The position numbers and the translations under genes are program-made. From contig CAMNJH010000004.1 in assembly GCA_946541275.1 (NCBI GenBank), positions 1-46,751 on the forward strand: a DNA stretch of 46,751 nucleotides. The letters run 5' to 3'. The notes under the pieces were generated by a model. It saw only the letters and a list, made by a program, of their open reading frames with translations. It had not been told where the DNA came from and did not search any database. Position 1 is the first letter of the stretch; every line of letters starts with the position of its first letter. The DNA comes from an uncultured Prevotellaceae bacterium. Lineage in GTDB: Bacteria > Bacteroidota > Bacteroidia > Bacteroidales > Bacteroidaceae. Below are positions 33,447-42,748 of the stretch, piece by piece.

Positions 33447-35933
33447 TCAGAAGGTCAGTCGGCGCGTCTTTCCGGCTTTCATGCTGACCTTGTGGGCAGC
33501 TCCGTTACACACAATGGTAACGGGGCCTTTGCGCCGTGCCTGCACGGTGACCTCGGTTATGCGACCCCGTCGCCACTTCATGCTCACCTCATAGCCTCCG
33601 CGGGCGCAGAGTCCCTGCACCTCGCCGTCGGCCCATGCTGCGGGCACTGCGGGAAGCAGCTCAATAATCGTCTGTTCAGCACCGCCCATGCTTTGCAGCA
33701 GCATCTCGCACACACCAGCCGTTCCGCCGAAGTTGCCGTCAATCTGGAAGGGTGGGTGAGCGTCGAACAGGTTGGGGTAGGTGCCGCCGCCAGGCCTGCG
33801 CCGGTCAGGGCCCTTGTAAGCGTCGGGGCTGACGTAGGTGAGCAGCTTCTGGTAGATGTGGTAGGCCTCTTCGCCTTTGTGCAGCCGGGCCCAGAGGTTG
33901 ATGCGCCAGCCGGTGCTCCATCCTGTGGTCTGGTCGCCCTTCTGAATGAGCGTCTTCTCGCAGGCGGCGCGGAGTGATTTCTTTTCTGGATCTTCTAGAT
34001 TTCCTAGGTTTTCTAGATTATCTAGGTTTTCTAGAATATCTAGATGATCTAGGCTTTCTAGTCTTTCCAAATGATGGCCGGGGTAAAGCCCAATGAGGTG
34101 GCTCTGGTGGCGGTGGTGCGGGTCGTAGTCGCGCCAGTCGTGATACCACTCGTTCAGGTCGCCATCCTTGCCTACGGTGTAAGGGCGCAGCTTGCCTAAT
34201 GCCGTCAGCAGGGGCTGGCAGTCGTCTGCGGAGCCTGTGGCCAGGTTCTGGTTGTGCTTCTCCAGAATCCTATGGGCAGCAATAGTGTTCATGAACAGTT
34301 CGCGTATGATGGCCAGGTCGGCGGTGCCTCCGTAGCAGGTCATGCCGTGGTAGCCCTTGTCGGTCACGTATTCATTCTCGGGCGATGTGCTGGGAGCGGT
34401 GATGAGCTCCTGCGGGTTGTTGGGATTGGGCACCAGCCATGCCAGGCAGAAGTCGGCGGCCCCCTTCATCAGCGGATAGGCCACCGTGCGCAGGTAGTCA
34501 GTGTCCTGTGTGAACAGATATTTCTCCCAGAGCGCTTCCACCAGCCAGGCGCCGCCCATGGCCCAGTTGGCCCATTCCGGCTTTTCGTTCTTCTCGCCCA
34601 CGGGGTTGGCCATGGCCCAGATGTCGGTGTTGTGGCCGGCGCTCCAACCGTTGCTGATGCCGTAGTAATTCTGGCTGGTGTAGCGTCCGTTCTCGGCCAG
34701 GGCCTTCAGGAATCCGTCCAGTGGCATGGCCATCTCGGTCAGGTTGCAGTTGAAGGCGGGCCAGTAGTTCTCTTCCAGATTGATGTTGATGGTATAGTTG
34801 CCACGCCAGGGAGCCCACTGATGCGGATTCCACAGTCCTTGCAGGTTGGCGGGCACGCTGGGTGTGCGCGAGCAGCCTATGAGCAGGTAGCGGCCATACT
34901 GGAAGTAGAGCGTTTCCAGATAGCGGTCGGCAGCGCTGTGGCCCTGGTTGTAGTTCAGCAGCAGTTGGTTGGTAGGCGTCTGATACACGGCGAATGGCGT
35001 CTGGCCCAGGCTGAGCTGTACGCGGCTGAAGTAGTGACGATAGTCGTTGATGTGGCGCTGGCGCACGTCGGCATAGCTGACGTTCTGCGTGTGCCACGCG
35101 CGGTTGTTGGCCAGCTCAATGTAAGGTGCTCCCTGGTGCACAGGGTGATGGTCGAAGCCATTGAAGCTGGTGGCGTTGACCAGCCAAATGGTGGCCTCGT
35201 TGACAGCCTGCAGCTGCAAGGTGGAGTCGGTGGCCACCAGCTGGCCTCCGTCGGCTTTCACGCGTAGGATGGTGCAGAAGTGTATGCTCTCATCAGCATC
35301 CCCATTGGCATGGCCCAGCATGGTCAGCTGGCCGTGACTGGCCTTCACCTGATGGGGCAGCAGCGACTGTAGTCCCAACTCCAGGTTGATGCTGCCAGGC
35401 TTTGAGGCCGTGAGATGGATGGCGATGAGGCTGTCGGGGGCCGATGCCAGGTATTCCCGCTGGTAGTCCACGCCGCCCTGCGTATAGCTGACCGTGGCCA
35501 GTGCAGAGTCGAGGCTGAGCGAGCGCCTGTAGTGGCTGACAGATAGTGATGTGGCCTTGCCCAAGGGCAGCAGGCGCAGCGTGCCCAGTGGCTGATAGTG
35601 GCTGGAGTTATGTCCCTGCACGTGCAGCTGCAGCGAGTCGGCCAGGGCATAGTCCTCGGCGAAGAGCGCCTTGCGGATGTCTGGAATCCAGCGGCTGGCG
35701 CCAGCGTCCTCCTGGCGGTCAATGGGCTTTCCCGTCCACAGGGTGATGTCGTTCAACTGGACAATGTCCTCCTGCGGATTGCCATAGACCAGTGCTCCCA
35801 GCCGGCCATTACCCAGCGGGAGTGACTCTTCGAAATACTTTGCCGGCTCATCGAACCAGAGCTGCAGGGGCTGTTGCTGTGCCTCGGCGCTGATGGCTGC
35901 CGAGAGCAGAAGTAGGGAAAAATAACCTTTCAT
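33447..35933 (-). CDS. GH95 family glycoside hydrolase (alpha-L-fucosidase type)
   Basis: 828 aa, usual for GH95, with signal peptide (MKGYFSLLLLSAAISAEA). The N-terminal beta-domain has LWFDEPAKYFEESLPLGNGRL. The (alpha/alpha)6 barrel contains NYTININLEENYW (about residue 378, matching the catalytic-site asparagines), SPENEY (about 516, the general-acid glutamate region) and QIDGNFGGTAGVCEMLLQS (about 730, catalytic aspartate). The family cleaves alpha-1,2-fucose, and some members alpha-L-galactose, from glycans such as xyloglucan or host chains. Residues about 620-650 are an odd leucine/acidic repeat encoded by 9-bp tandem units. No co-directional partner gene. Confidence 0.9.
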   Translation of the reverse strand: MKGYFSLLLLSAAISAEAQQQPLQLWFDEPAKYFEESLPLGNGRLGALVYGNPQEDIVQLNDITLWTGKPIDRQEDAGASRWIPDIRKALFAEDYALADSLQLHVQGHNSSHYQPLGTLRLLPLGKATSLSVSHYRRSLSLDSALATVSYTQGGVDYQREYLASAPDSLIAIHLTASKPGSINLELGLQSLLPHQVKASHGQLTMLGHANGDADESIHFCTILRVKADGGQLVATDSTLQLQAVNEATIWLVNATSFNGFDHHPVHQGAPYIELANNRAWHTQNVSYADVRQRHINDYRHYFSRVQLSLGQTPFAVYQTPTNQLLLNYNQGHSAADRYLETLYFQYGRYLLIGCSRTPSVPANLQGLWNPHQWAPWRGNYTININLEENYWPAFNCNLTEMAMPLDGFLKALAENGRYTSQNYYGISNGWSAGHNTDIWAMANPVGEKNEKPEWANWAMGGAWLVEALWEKYLFTQDTDYLRTVAYPLMKGAADFCLAWLVPNPNNPQELITAPSTSPENEYVTDKGYHGMTCYGGTADLAIIRELFMNTIAAHRILEKHNQNLATGSADDCQPLLTALGKLRPYTVGKDGDLNEWYHDWRDYDPHHRHQSHLIGLYPGHHLERLESLDHLDILENLDNLENLGNLEDPEKKSLRAACEKTLIQKGDQTTGWSTGWRINLWARLHKGEEAYHIYQKLLTYVSPDAYKGPDRRRPGGGTYPNLFDAHPPFQIDGNFGGTAGVCEMLLQSMGGAEQTIIELLPAVPAAWADGEVQGLCARGGYEVSMKWRRGRITEVTVQARRKGPVTIVCNGAAHKVSMKAGKTRRLTF
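33984..34073. repeat. 9-bp minisatellite within the GH95 gene
   Basis: Ten consecutive 9-bp units (degenerate at the edges) of the form ttctagatt / atctaggtt keep the reading frame and encode repeated L-E/D-x triplets (LDHLDILENLDNLENLGNLE). Nearly every unit contains CTAG. Confidence 0.85.
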
Positions 35934-35937
35934 GGTG

Positions 35938-35945
35938 CAAATTTA
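35938..35945 (-). promoter_or_regulatory. Possible -7 box of the GH95 gene, very close to the start codon
   Basis: TAAATTTG on the minus strand matches TAnnTTTG but ends only 4 nt from the ATG. Either the mRNA is leaderless or the match is fortuitous. Confidence 0.35.
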
Positions 35946-36003
35946 GTAAAAAAAGTAATAATTTCCAAGAATCTCCGTTTAAAAATAATAAACAACTACG
36001 AAG

Positions 36004-36663
36004 ATGAAGAAAAGATTTGTATTAGTTTTCTTGGGATTGACGTGTCTTTTGTGTGCTCAGGCGCAGAGCGAGGTGGGCTCGTGGACCCTCACCCCCAAGG
36101 TGGGCGTCAACTGGGCAAAGACCACCACGCCCGACATCTATTATTTGGCTGGTCCGCAGATGGGGGCTACGAAGCTTTCACCCCAGAACAAGGCGGGGCT
36201 GGTGGCGGGCGCCGAACTGGAATATCAGCACTTGCAGAGCCTCAGCTGGAGTGTGGGCCTGCTATATTCTCAGCAGGGCCGCACCTTTGACAATGCCGAC
36301 ACGGAGCCATCAGGCTTGCGCAATATGAAAACCACGTTGGACTACCTGAACATCCCCGTGATGGCCCATCTCTATCTGGCCAAGGGACTGGCTGTTGAAG
36401 CCGGCGGACAGCTGGGCATCTTGCTGCACAAGCGCGGCAGCGAGGAAGAGGTGAATCTGGCTGGCGTGTGGACCAAGAACGAAGGGTCCACCTGGCATCG
36501 CTGGTGGGACATCAGCATTCCCGTTGGTGTGTCCTACGCTTTCGACAACGGCCTGCAGCTGGATGTCCGCTATAATCTGGGCCTGAACGACATTGGGAAG
36601 TACAGTACGTCTGAGCGTAATAGGGTGCTGCAGCTTACCGTGGGTTATCGCTTCCATCTTTAA
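36004..36663 (+). CDS. Outer-membrane beta-barrel protein (PorT-like)
   Basis: 219 aa with signal peptide ending in AQAQ. The mature part has alternating amphipathic strands of the OMP_b-brl type: WTLTPKVGVNWAK, GLVAGAELEYQ, YLNIPVMAHLYLAKGLAVEAGGQLG, YAFDNGLQLDVRYNLGL and a terminal LTVGYRFHL. These barrels sit in the outer membrane, and their substrate role is generally unknown. It lies 14 nt upstream of the GH78 gene and is probably co-transcribed with it. It is divergent from GH95 across 70 nt, where I could not find a clear promoter for this direction. Confidence 0.8.
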   Translation: MKKRFVLVFLGLTCLLCAQAQSEVGSWTLTPKVGVNWAKTTTPDIYYLAGPQMGATKLSPQNKAGLVAGAELEYQHLQSLSWSVGLLYSQQGRTFDNADTEPSGLRNMKTTLDYLNIPVMAHLYLAKGLAVEAGGQLGILLHKRGSEEEVNLAGVWTKNEGSTWHRWWDISIPVGVSYAFDNGLQLDVRYNLGLNDIGKYSTSERNRVLQLTVGYRFHL

Positions 36664-36677
36664 TATATGATGAGCCT

Positions 36678-39600
36678 ATGAAACGCCTTCTCCCCCTCCT
36701 GTTGATTGGCTGCATGGTGTGCAGCATTGTGACGGCAGCATCCGTCAGTGTTGTGAACCTCCGAGTGGAGAACCTCACTGAGCCGCTGGGTATCGACACC
36801 AGTGAGCCGCGCTTCTCGTGGATGATTACGTCGGAACAGAATGACGTGGTGCAGACGGGCTATCAGCTGGTGGTAGCAGGCGACGAGGGCGAAGTGTGGA
36901 ACACGGGGCGCGTGGCATCTGACGAGCAGCTGTGGATTCCCTATCGTGGCAAACGGTTGCGCAGTGGCCAGCATCTGACTTGGAAGGTGAAGGTGTTCAC
37001 CAACAAGGGCGAAACGGCATGGAGCGCTGAACAGCGCTTCAGCATTGGCCTGCTTACCGAAGGGCAGTGGGGCGGCCGGTGGATAGGGCTGGAAAGCGTG
37101 CAGACCGGCGAAAAGGCTGGTCAGGTGCATAGTCGGCTGGCAGCGCGCTATCTGCGCCAGCTGTTCGTGCTGCAGGGCAAACCCATCCGCCGGGCTACGG
37201 CCTATGTGTCGGGACTGGGCTTCTACCGCTTCTTCGTGGGCGGACAGGAAGTGGGAGCCGACGACATGCTGAAACCAGCACCGTCGGACTATCGGAAAAC
37301 CATCTATTACAATACTTATGATGTAACGGCACAGATGGCCGACAGCCTGGTGGTGGGCATCATCCTGGGCAATGGCAAATATTTCGCCCCGCGCCAGGAC
37401 AAACCCTATAAGAACACCACTTTTGGCCTGCCGAAATGTCGTGTGAACATTATCGTAGAATATACCGACGGCACCACGCAGCGGCTGGTCACCGACGAAA
37501 AATGGCGCGTCACGGCCAGTGGCCCCATCCGTGCCAACAATGAGTACGATGGCGAGGAGTATGACGCTCGTATGGAACTGAGCGGTTGGCTCAGCCCTGG
37601 CTATGATGCTTCTGCCTGGTTGCCAGCCGAGCGTACCGCCCTGCCAACGGCCACCCTGCGTGGGCAGATGATGGCGGGCATGAACCCTATGGGTCCCATC
37701 AGCCCCACTGCTGCGGGTTCCCAAGGCACCATCTATGATTTCCGCCAAAACATGGCTGGATGGGTGTCGTTCCGGCCCAAAGGCAAGGCTGGCGATACCA
37801 TCCGCGTGCGCTATGCCGAGCGGCTGAACGACGACGGCTCGCTCTATGTGGCCAATCTGCGCAATGCCAGTTCTACCGATGTCTATGTCTGCAACGGCCA
37901 TGAGACCACCGCCTGGCATCCCTCATTTGTCTATCACGGCTTCCGCTATGTGGAGGTGACGGGCCCCGCTGAGCAGGTACAGGCCTGGACCGTTGGAGAC
38001 AAAATGGAGCTGACGGGCACCTTCGAGTGCAGTGATACCATCCTGAACAAAGTGATGGAGGCCGCTCGCTGGGGCATCGCCTCCAATTACAAAGGCATGC
38101 CTGTCGACTGTCCGCAGCGCAATGAGCGTCAGCCCTGGCTGGGCGACCGTACTGTGGGCGCCCTGGGCGAGAGCTTCCTGTACGGCAATGAACGCCTCTA
38201 TGCCAAGTGGATGCGTGACATTTGCGAATCGCAGCGCAGTGATGGCGTCATCCCCGATGTGGCACCTGCCTTCTGGAACTATTACAGTGACGATGTCACC
38301 TGGCCAGCCGCCCTGCCGTTCATCTGCCAGATGCTCTATGAGCAGTTTGGCAATCCGCAGCCCATCCGTGACAGCTATCCGGCCATGAAGCAATGGGCGC
38401 TGCACATGATGGATGAGGGCATGCGCGACGGGCTGGTCACCAAGGATAAATATGGAGACTGGTGCATGCCGCCCGAGAAGCTGGAACTGATACACAGTCA
38501 GGATCCTGCCCGCCAGACCGATGGCTCGCTCATTGCCACAGCGTATATGATTCGTTGCCTGCAGCTGTTGCAGCAGTTTGCCCAGATGCAGCAACTCAGC
38601 GACGACGCCTATTACTGGCAGAAGCGCTGCGAAATCATGGCCACCGACTTCAATCGCCGTTTCCTCCATGTCAACAAGGGCAGCAGTCCGCGCCCTGGCC
38701 ATCCGCTCTTTCCTGACAGTACCTATTACGACAACAATACCGCCACCGCCAACCTGTTGCCGCTGGCTTTCGGCATCGTGCCCGAGGAGCATCGGCAGGA
38801 GGTGATGAAAAACGTGGTGACTTCCATCCTGGAGCAGGGCAATGGCCATGTGTCAAGTGGTGTCATCGGCATCTCGTGGCTCCTTCGCACGCTGGCCGAC
38901 AATGGCTATCAGGATGTGGCCTATCTGATTGCCACCCAGAAGACCTATCCTTCATGGGGCTACATGGTAGAGAACGGCGCCACCACCATCTGGGAGTTGT
39001 GGAACGGCGACAAGGCCGACCCCGCCATGAATAGCGGAAATCATGTGATGCTGCTGGGCGACCTCATCACCTGGGTGTATCAGTATCTGGGTGGCATCAG
39101 GCAGCAGCCCAGGGGCGACGATGGTGCCACGGCCTACAAGACCATTCAGCTGAAACCCTCGTTCCATTTGCAGGACTGCGAGTGGGCCAACACCACCTTC
39201 CAGTCGCTCTATGGGCCCATTGTCAGCAACTGGAAGAAGACTTTGCAGCATGTGGACTGGCATGTGGAGGTGCCCTGCAACACTTCGGCTCAGCTGTGCC
39301 TGCCCGATGGCAGTACGAAGCTGTTGGGTTCTGGCAAGTACGACCTCAGCCTGGATATTCCCACTGCTGATGCCGCCATCGTGGCCGATGAGTTCCTATA
39401 CGACCATACCTATTTCCCGCAGGCACATGCTTCAACCATCGTAGAGCTGAAGAATGGTGACCTGGTGGCGTCCTACTTCGGCGGCACCAAGGAGCGCGAC
39501 CCCGACGTGTGCATCTGGGTGAGTATCAAGAAGAAGGGAGCCAAGCAGTGGAGCGCCCCCATTCTGGCTGCCGATGGCGTGCTGTCGCTCGACGACCCCC

Positions 39601-40583
39601 GTGCCCCATTGGCCGGCCTCAGTGGCCTGGATGGCGAGACCACACCAGCCGTCAATGGCCCCATCCGCTCCTTGTCGTACAAGGCCGTGGCCAAGAGTGG
39701 CCTTCCTGATGAGCAGAACTACGACTATGGCACCAAGACCACTCGCCTTTCCGGCATCCCTGAAAGCCTGAAGCGCAAAGCCTGCTGGAATCCTGTGCTC
39801 TTCCAGATGCCAGGTGGCGAACTGTGGCTGTTTTTCAAGATTGGTTCCACCGTGGGTGACTGGGCAGGCTGGCTGACCAAGTCGAAAGATGGCGGACGCA
39901 CATGGAGCGATAAGGAGCCCTTACCTGAGGGCTTCCTGGGTCCTATTAAGAACAAGCCGCTGCTGTTGACATCCGACAAGGATAAGAAGGGTGGGCGCTT
40001 GATCTGTGGCTCCAGCACCGAGTCGAAGGGATGGCGCTTCCATGTGGAAATCTATGACCTGCTCACCCGCCAATGGCAGTATGTAGGTCCCGTGGAGTCC
40101 ACGCTGGCACCGCCCACCGAGAAGCCTGACACGCTGCAGCCCATCGACTGCATACAACCCTCACTGTTGCAACTGAAGGATGGTCGTCTGCAGGTGCTGA
40201 TGCGCACCCGCAACGGCAAGGTGGCCACCAGCTACAGCGCCGACCAGGGCCTGACATGGACACCAGTGGAGCTGACCACGCTGCCCAACAACCAGTCGGG
40301 AACCGATGCCGTCACCATGAGCGATGGTCGCCATGTGATTATCTACAATGACTTCGAAACCCTGCCTGGCACGAAGAAAGGCCCGCGCACTCCGCTCAGC
40401 TTGGCCGTCAGCGATGACGGGGTGACTTGGCAGCATGTGCTCACCCTGGAGGATTCGCCCGTCAGCCAGTATTCCTATCCCGCCATCATCGAAGGTCGCG
40501 ACGGCACGCTCCTTATGGTCTACACCTGGCGCCGTCAGCGTGTGGCTTACAAGAAGGTCAATCTGAACCTGCTGAACCGCTGA
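36678..40583 (+). CDS. GH78 alpha-L-rhamnosidase fused to a sialidase-like (BNR/Asp-box) domain
   Basis: 1301 aa with signal peptide. The GH78 part (about 25-870) shows NLRVENLTEPLGIDTSEPRFSW, then DCPQRNERQPWLGDRT (about 477, with the conserved acidic residues), DVAPAFWNYYSDDVTW (about 527) and GATTIWELWNGD (about 768). It removes terminal alpha-L-rhamnose. From about 903 a second full domain begins (FPQAHASTIVELKNGDLVASYFGG), with Asp-box-like motifs SKDGGRTW (about 1069), SADQGLTW (about 1187) and SDDGVTW (about 1246), a six-blade propeller of the sialidase superfamily. The frame is uninterrupted, so the fusion is genuine. The second substrate is unknown. Secreted, periplasmic or surface enzyme in an operon with the barrel protein. 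Confidence 0.9.
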   Translation: MKRLLPLLLIGCMVCSIVTAASVSVVNLRVENLTEPLGIDTSEPRFSWMITSEQNDVVQTGYQLVVAGDEGEVWNTGRVASDEQLWIPYRGKRLRSGQHLTWKVKVFTNKGETAWSAEQRFSIGLLTEGQWGGRWIGLESVQTGEKAGQVHSRLAARYLRQLFVLQGKPIRRATAYVSGLGFYRFFVGGQEVGADDMLKPAPSDYRKTIYYNTYDVTAQMADSLVVGIILGNGKYFAPRQDKPYKNTTFGLPKCRVNIIVEYTDGTTQRLVTDEKWRVTASGPIRANNEYDGEEYDARMELSGWLSPGYDASAWLPAERTALPTATLRGQMMAGMNPMGPISPTAAGSQGTIYDFRQNMAGWVSFRPKGKAGDTIRVRYAERLNDDGSLYVANLRNASSTDVYVCNGHETTAWHPSFVYHGFRYVEVTGPAEQVQAWTVGDKMELTGTFECSDTILNKVMEAARWGIASNYKGMPVDCPQRNERQPWLGDRTVGALGESFLYGNERLYAKWMRDICESQRSDGVIPDVAPAFWNYYSDDVTWPAALPFICQMLYEQFGNPQPIRDSYPAMKQWALHMMDEGMRDGLVTKDKYGDWCMPPEKLELIHSQDPARQTDGSLIATAYMIRCLQLLQQFAQMQQLSDDAYYWQKRCEIMATDFNRRFLHVNKGSSPRPGHPLFPDSTYYDNNTATANLLPLAFGIVPEEHRQEVMKNVVTSILEQGNGHVSSGVIGISWLLRTLADNGYQDVAYLIATQKTYPSWGYMVENGATTIWELWNGDKADPAMNSGNHVMLLGDLITWVYQYLGGIRQQPRGDDGATAYKTIQLKPSFHLQDCEWANTTFQSLYGPIVSNWKKTLQHVDWHVEVPCNTSAQLCLPDGSTKLLGSGKYDLSLDIPTADAAIVADEFLYDHTYFPQAHASTIVELKNGDLVASYFGGTKERDPDVCIWVSIKKKGAKQWSAPILAADGVLSLDDPRAPLAGLSGLDGETTPAVNGPIRSLSYKAVAKSGLPDEQNYDYGTKTTRLSGIPESLKRKACWNPVLFQMPGGELWLFFKIGSTVGDWAGWLTKSKDGGRTWSDKEPLPEGFLGPIKNKPLLLTSDKDKKGGRLICGSSTESKGWRFHVEIYDLLTRQWQYVGPVESTLAPPTEKPDTLQPIDCIQPSLLQLKDGRLQVLMRTRNGKVATSYSADQGLTWTPVELTTLPNNQSGTDAVTMSDGRHVIIYNDFETLPGTKKGPRTPLSLAVSDDGVTWQHVLTLEDSPVSQYSYPAIIEGRDGTLLMVYTWRRQRVAYKKVNLNLLNR

Positions 40584-40589
40584 GCGGTT
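40575..40589 (+). terminator. Short dyad spanning the GH78 stop codon
   Basis: aaccgc-tga-gcggtt places the stop codon in the loop. There is no T-run, so terminator function is uncertain. The OPT gene ends 28 nt further on, in convergent orientation. Confidence 0.3.
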
Positions 40590-40611
40590 GCTTCTGCTCC
40601 GTCCCCGGTCC

Positions 40612-42594
40612 TTATGATTTCTTGGTGCGGGTAGCGCGGATGAAGTAGGCAATCAGCAAGATGTAGGCTGCAAGTGCTGCCAGCTCTGAGAGCGGGTTGG
40701 CCATCCACTCCTCGCTGATGAAGTTCAGTCCGCCGAAGCGCATCAGTGCGCTCACCACGCCCATCAAGGCACCGCCGGCAATGAATCCCGAGGCAATGAG
40801 CGTACCACGCTCGCCGCGAGCTTCATTCTCGGCCTTGTCCTTCGAACGCGAGGTGACATACCAGTTGATGGCGCCGCCTACCACCAGCGGGGTGTTCAGC
40901 TCCAGGGGGATGAACATGCCCAGCGCCACGGCCAGGGCCGGCATTCCGCAGAAATTGATAATCAGTGCTATGACAGCGCCAATGCCATAGAGCACCCAGG
41001 GGGCTCCCTGTCCGCTCATCACGGGGTCTATGACGGCGGCCATGGCGTTGGCCTGAGGAGCAGCCAGCTGTCCTGAAGCAAAGCCATAGGTCTCGTTCAG
41101 CAGCATGATGACGCCGCCCACCGTGGCAGCCGATACCAGTGTGCCCAGGAACTTCCACGACTCCTGCTTGCGGGGCGTCGTGCCCAGCCAGTAACCAATC
41201 TTCAGGTCAGTGATGAAAGCTCCGGCCATGCTCAGCGCCGTACATACCACGCCGCCCATAATCAGTGCAGCCACCATGCCGCTGGGGCCCTTCAGTCCCA
41301 CTGCCGACAGTACGACGGAGGCCAGGATGAGCGTCATCAGCGTCATGCCTGATACGGGGTTGCTGCCCACGATGGCAATGGCGTTGGCTGCTACGGTGGT
41401 GAAGAGGAAGGCTATGAAGGTGACCAGCAGAATGCTGACCACGGCAAACATCAGGTTGTGCATCACGCCCAGCCAGAAGAACACGAACGTGACGGCCAGC
41501 GCCGTCATGGAGGCAATGGCGATGAAGCGGAATGACAGGTCGCGCTGCGTGCGCACCTGTTCGGCTGTGCCTCCGGCGCTGCCTTTCAGCTCGCGGCTGG
41601 CCAGCGAGACGGCCGAACGGATGATGCCCCACGACTTCACTATGCCGATGATGCCGGCCATGGCTATGCCGCCAATGCCGATGGAGCGGGCATAGGTCTT
41701 GAAAATCTGCTCGGGTGACATCTGCCCGACGGTCATGCTGACGGCCTCGCCGCCCAGGTTCAGCACCGTGTCGTGGAACAGCAGCGACATGCCCGGAACG
41801 ATGAGCCACCACACGGCCAGCGAGCCCAGACAGATGTACAGGGCGTATTTCAGTCCGATGATATAGCCCAGGCCCAGCACGGCGGCGCCTGTGTTCACCT
41901 TGAACACCAGCTTGGCTTTCTCAGCCACGGTTTCACCCAGTCCCACCATGCGCGTGGTCACCGTTTCATTCCACCAGCCGAAGGTGGCCACGATGAAGTC
42001 GTACAGACCGCCTATCAGTCCGGCCACGATGAGGGGCTTGGCCTGGTCGCCGCCCTTGGCACCGCTCACCAGCACCTGCGTGGTGGCTGTGGCCTCAGGG
42101 AAGGGGTATTTGCCGTGCATGTCCTTCACGAAATACTTGCGGAAGGGTATGAGGAACAGGATGCCCAGTATGCCGCCCAGCGCCGAGGCCATGAACACCT
42201 GCACGAACGAGGCCGACATCTCAGCGCCGTACTTGGCTTGCAGGATATAGATGGCAGGCAGGGTGAAGATGGCACCGGCCACCACTGCACCACTGCAAGC
42301 GCCGATGCTCTGTATGATGACGTTCTCGCCCAGCGCTTTCGAGCGCTTTGCGGCTGTCGACACGCCCACGGCGATGATGGCAATAGGAATGGCTGCCTCG
42401 AATACCTGGCCCACCTTCAGTCCCAGATAGGCGGCTGCTGCCGAGAAAAGCATGGCCATAAGGATGCCCCACGTCACCGACCATGTGTTTACTTCGGGGT
42501 ACTGGCTGCGGGGCGACATCAGCGGCTCGTACTCTTCTCCTTCTTTCAGCTCGCGGAACGCGTTGTCCGGCAGCTGGGTCTTGATTTCTTCCAT
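40612..42594 (-). CDS. OPT family oligopeptide transporter
   Basis: 660 aa with about 14-16 predicted membrane helices. An N-terminal cytosolic segment (LKEGEEYEPLMSPRSQYPEVN) and helix 1-2 motifs (VTWGILMAMLFSAAAAYLGL) are typical of bacterial OPT proteins, as are IPFRKYFVKDMHGKYPFPEATATTQVL and MALGMFIPLELNTP-like loops. The family imports oligopeptides or metal-chelate complexes through the inner membrane, probably with protons. It is a single gene, divergent from the glycosyltransferase, and shares with it a mirror-symmetric promoter region. The substrate is not deducible. Confidence 0.92.
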   Translation of the reverse strand: MEEIKTQLPDNAFRELKEGEEYEPLMSPRSQYPEVNTWSVTWGILMAMLFSAAAAYLGLKVGQVFEAAIPIAIIAVGVSTAAKRSKALGENVIIQSIGACSGAVVAGAIFTLPAIYILQAKYGAEMSASFVQVFMASALGGILGILFLIPFRKYFVKDMHGKYPFPEATATTQVLVSGAKGGDQAKPLIVAGLIGGLYDFIVATFGWWNETVTTRMVGLGETVAEKAKLVFKVNTGAAVLGLGYIIGLKYALYICLGSLAVWWLIVPGMSLLFHDTVLNLGGEAVSMTVGQMSPEQIFKTYARSIGIGGIAMAGIIGIVKSWGIIRSAVSLASRELKGSAGGTAEQVRTQRDLSFRFIAIASMTALAVTFVFFWLGVMHNLMFAVVSILLVTFIAFLFTTVAANAIAIVGSNPVSGMTLMTLILASVVLSAVGLKGPSGMVAALIMGGVVCTALSMAGAFITDLKIGYWLGTTPRKQESWKFLGTLVSAATVGGVIMLLNETYGFASGQLAAPQANAMAAVIDPVMSGQGAPWVLYGIGAVIALIINFCGMPALAVALGMFIPLELNTPLVVGGAINWYVTSRSKDKAENEARGERGTLIASGFIAGGALMGVVSALMRFGGLNFISEEWMANPLSELAALAAYILLIAYFIRATRTKKS

Positions 42595-42679
42595 ATCTGT
42601 GTTGATTTGATGTGCGTTTGATGGGTTGGCTGCTCGCGGAGTGGGGATGCTGAGCTCCTCTTTTTCCGTTTTTCAGCTG

Positions 42680-42687
42680 CAAAGGTA
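42680..42687 (-). promoter_or_regulatory. -7 box of the OPT gene within a symmetric divergent promoter
   Basis: TACCTTTG on the minus strand. The 18 bp from 42680 to 42697 are an inverted copy (16 of 18) of 42722-42739. The leader is about 85 nt. Confidence 0.65.
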
Positions 42688-42731
42688 CAAAAATATTCAT
42701 AATTAAGGCTGAATAATTCACAATAATTTTG

Positions 42732-42739
42732 TACCTTTG
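42732..42739 (+). promoter_or_regulatory. -7 box of the glycosyltransferase gene
   Basis: TACCTTTG ends only 9 nt before the ATG at 42749, implying a very short leader. It is the mirror image of the OPT promoter. No convincing -33 TTTG for either direction. Confidence 0.65.
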
Positions 42740-42748
42740 CGCCCAATT

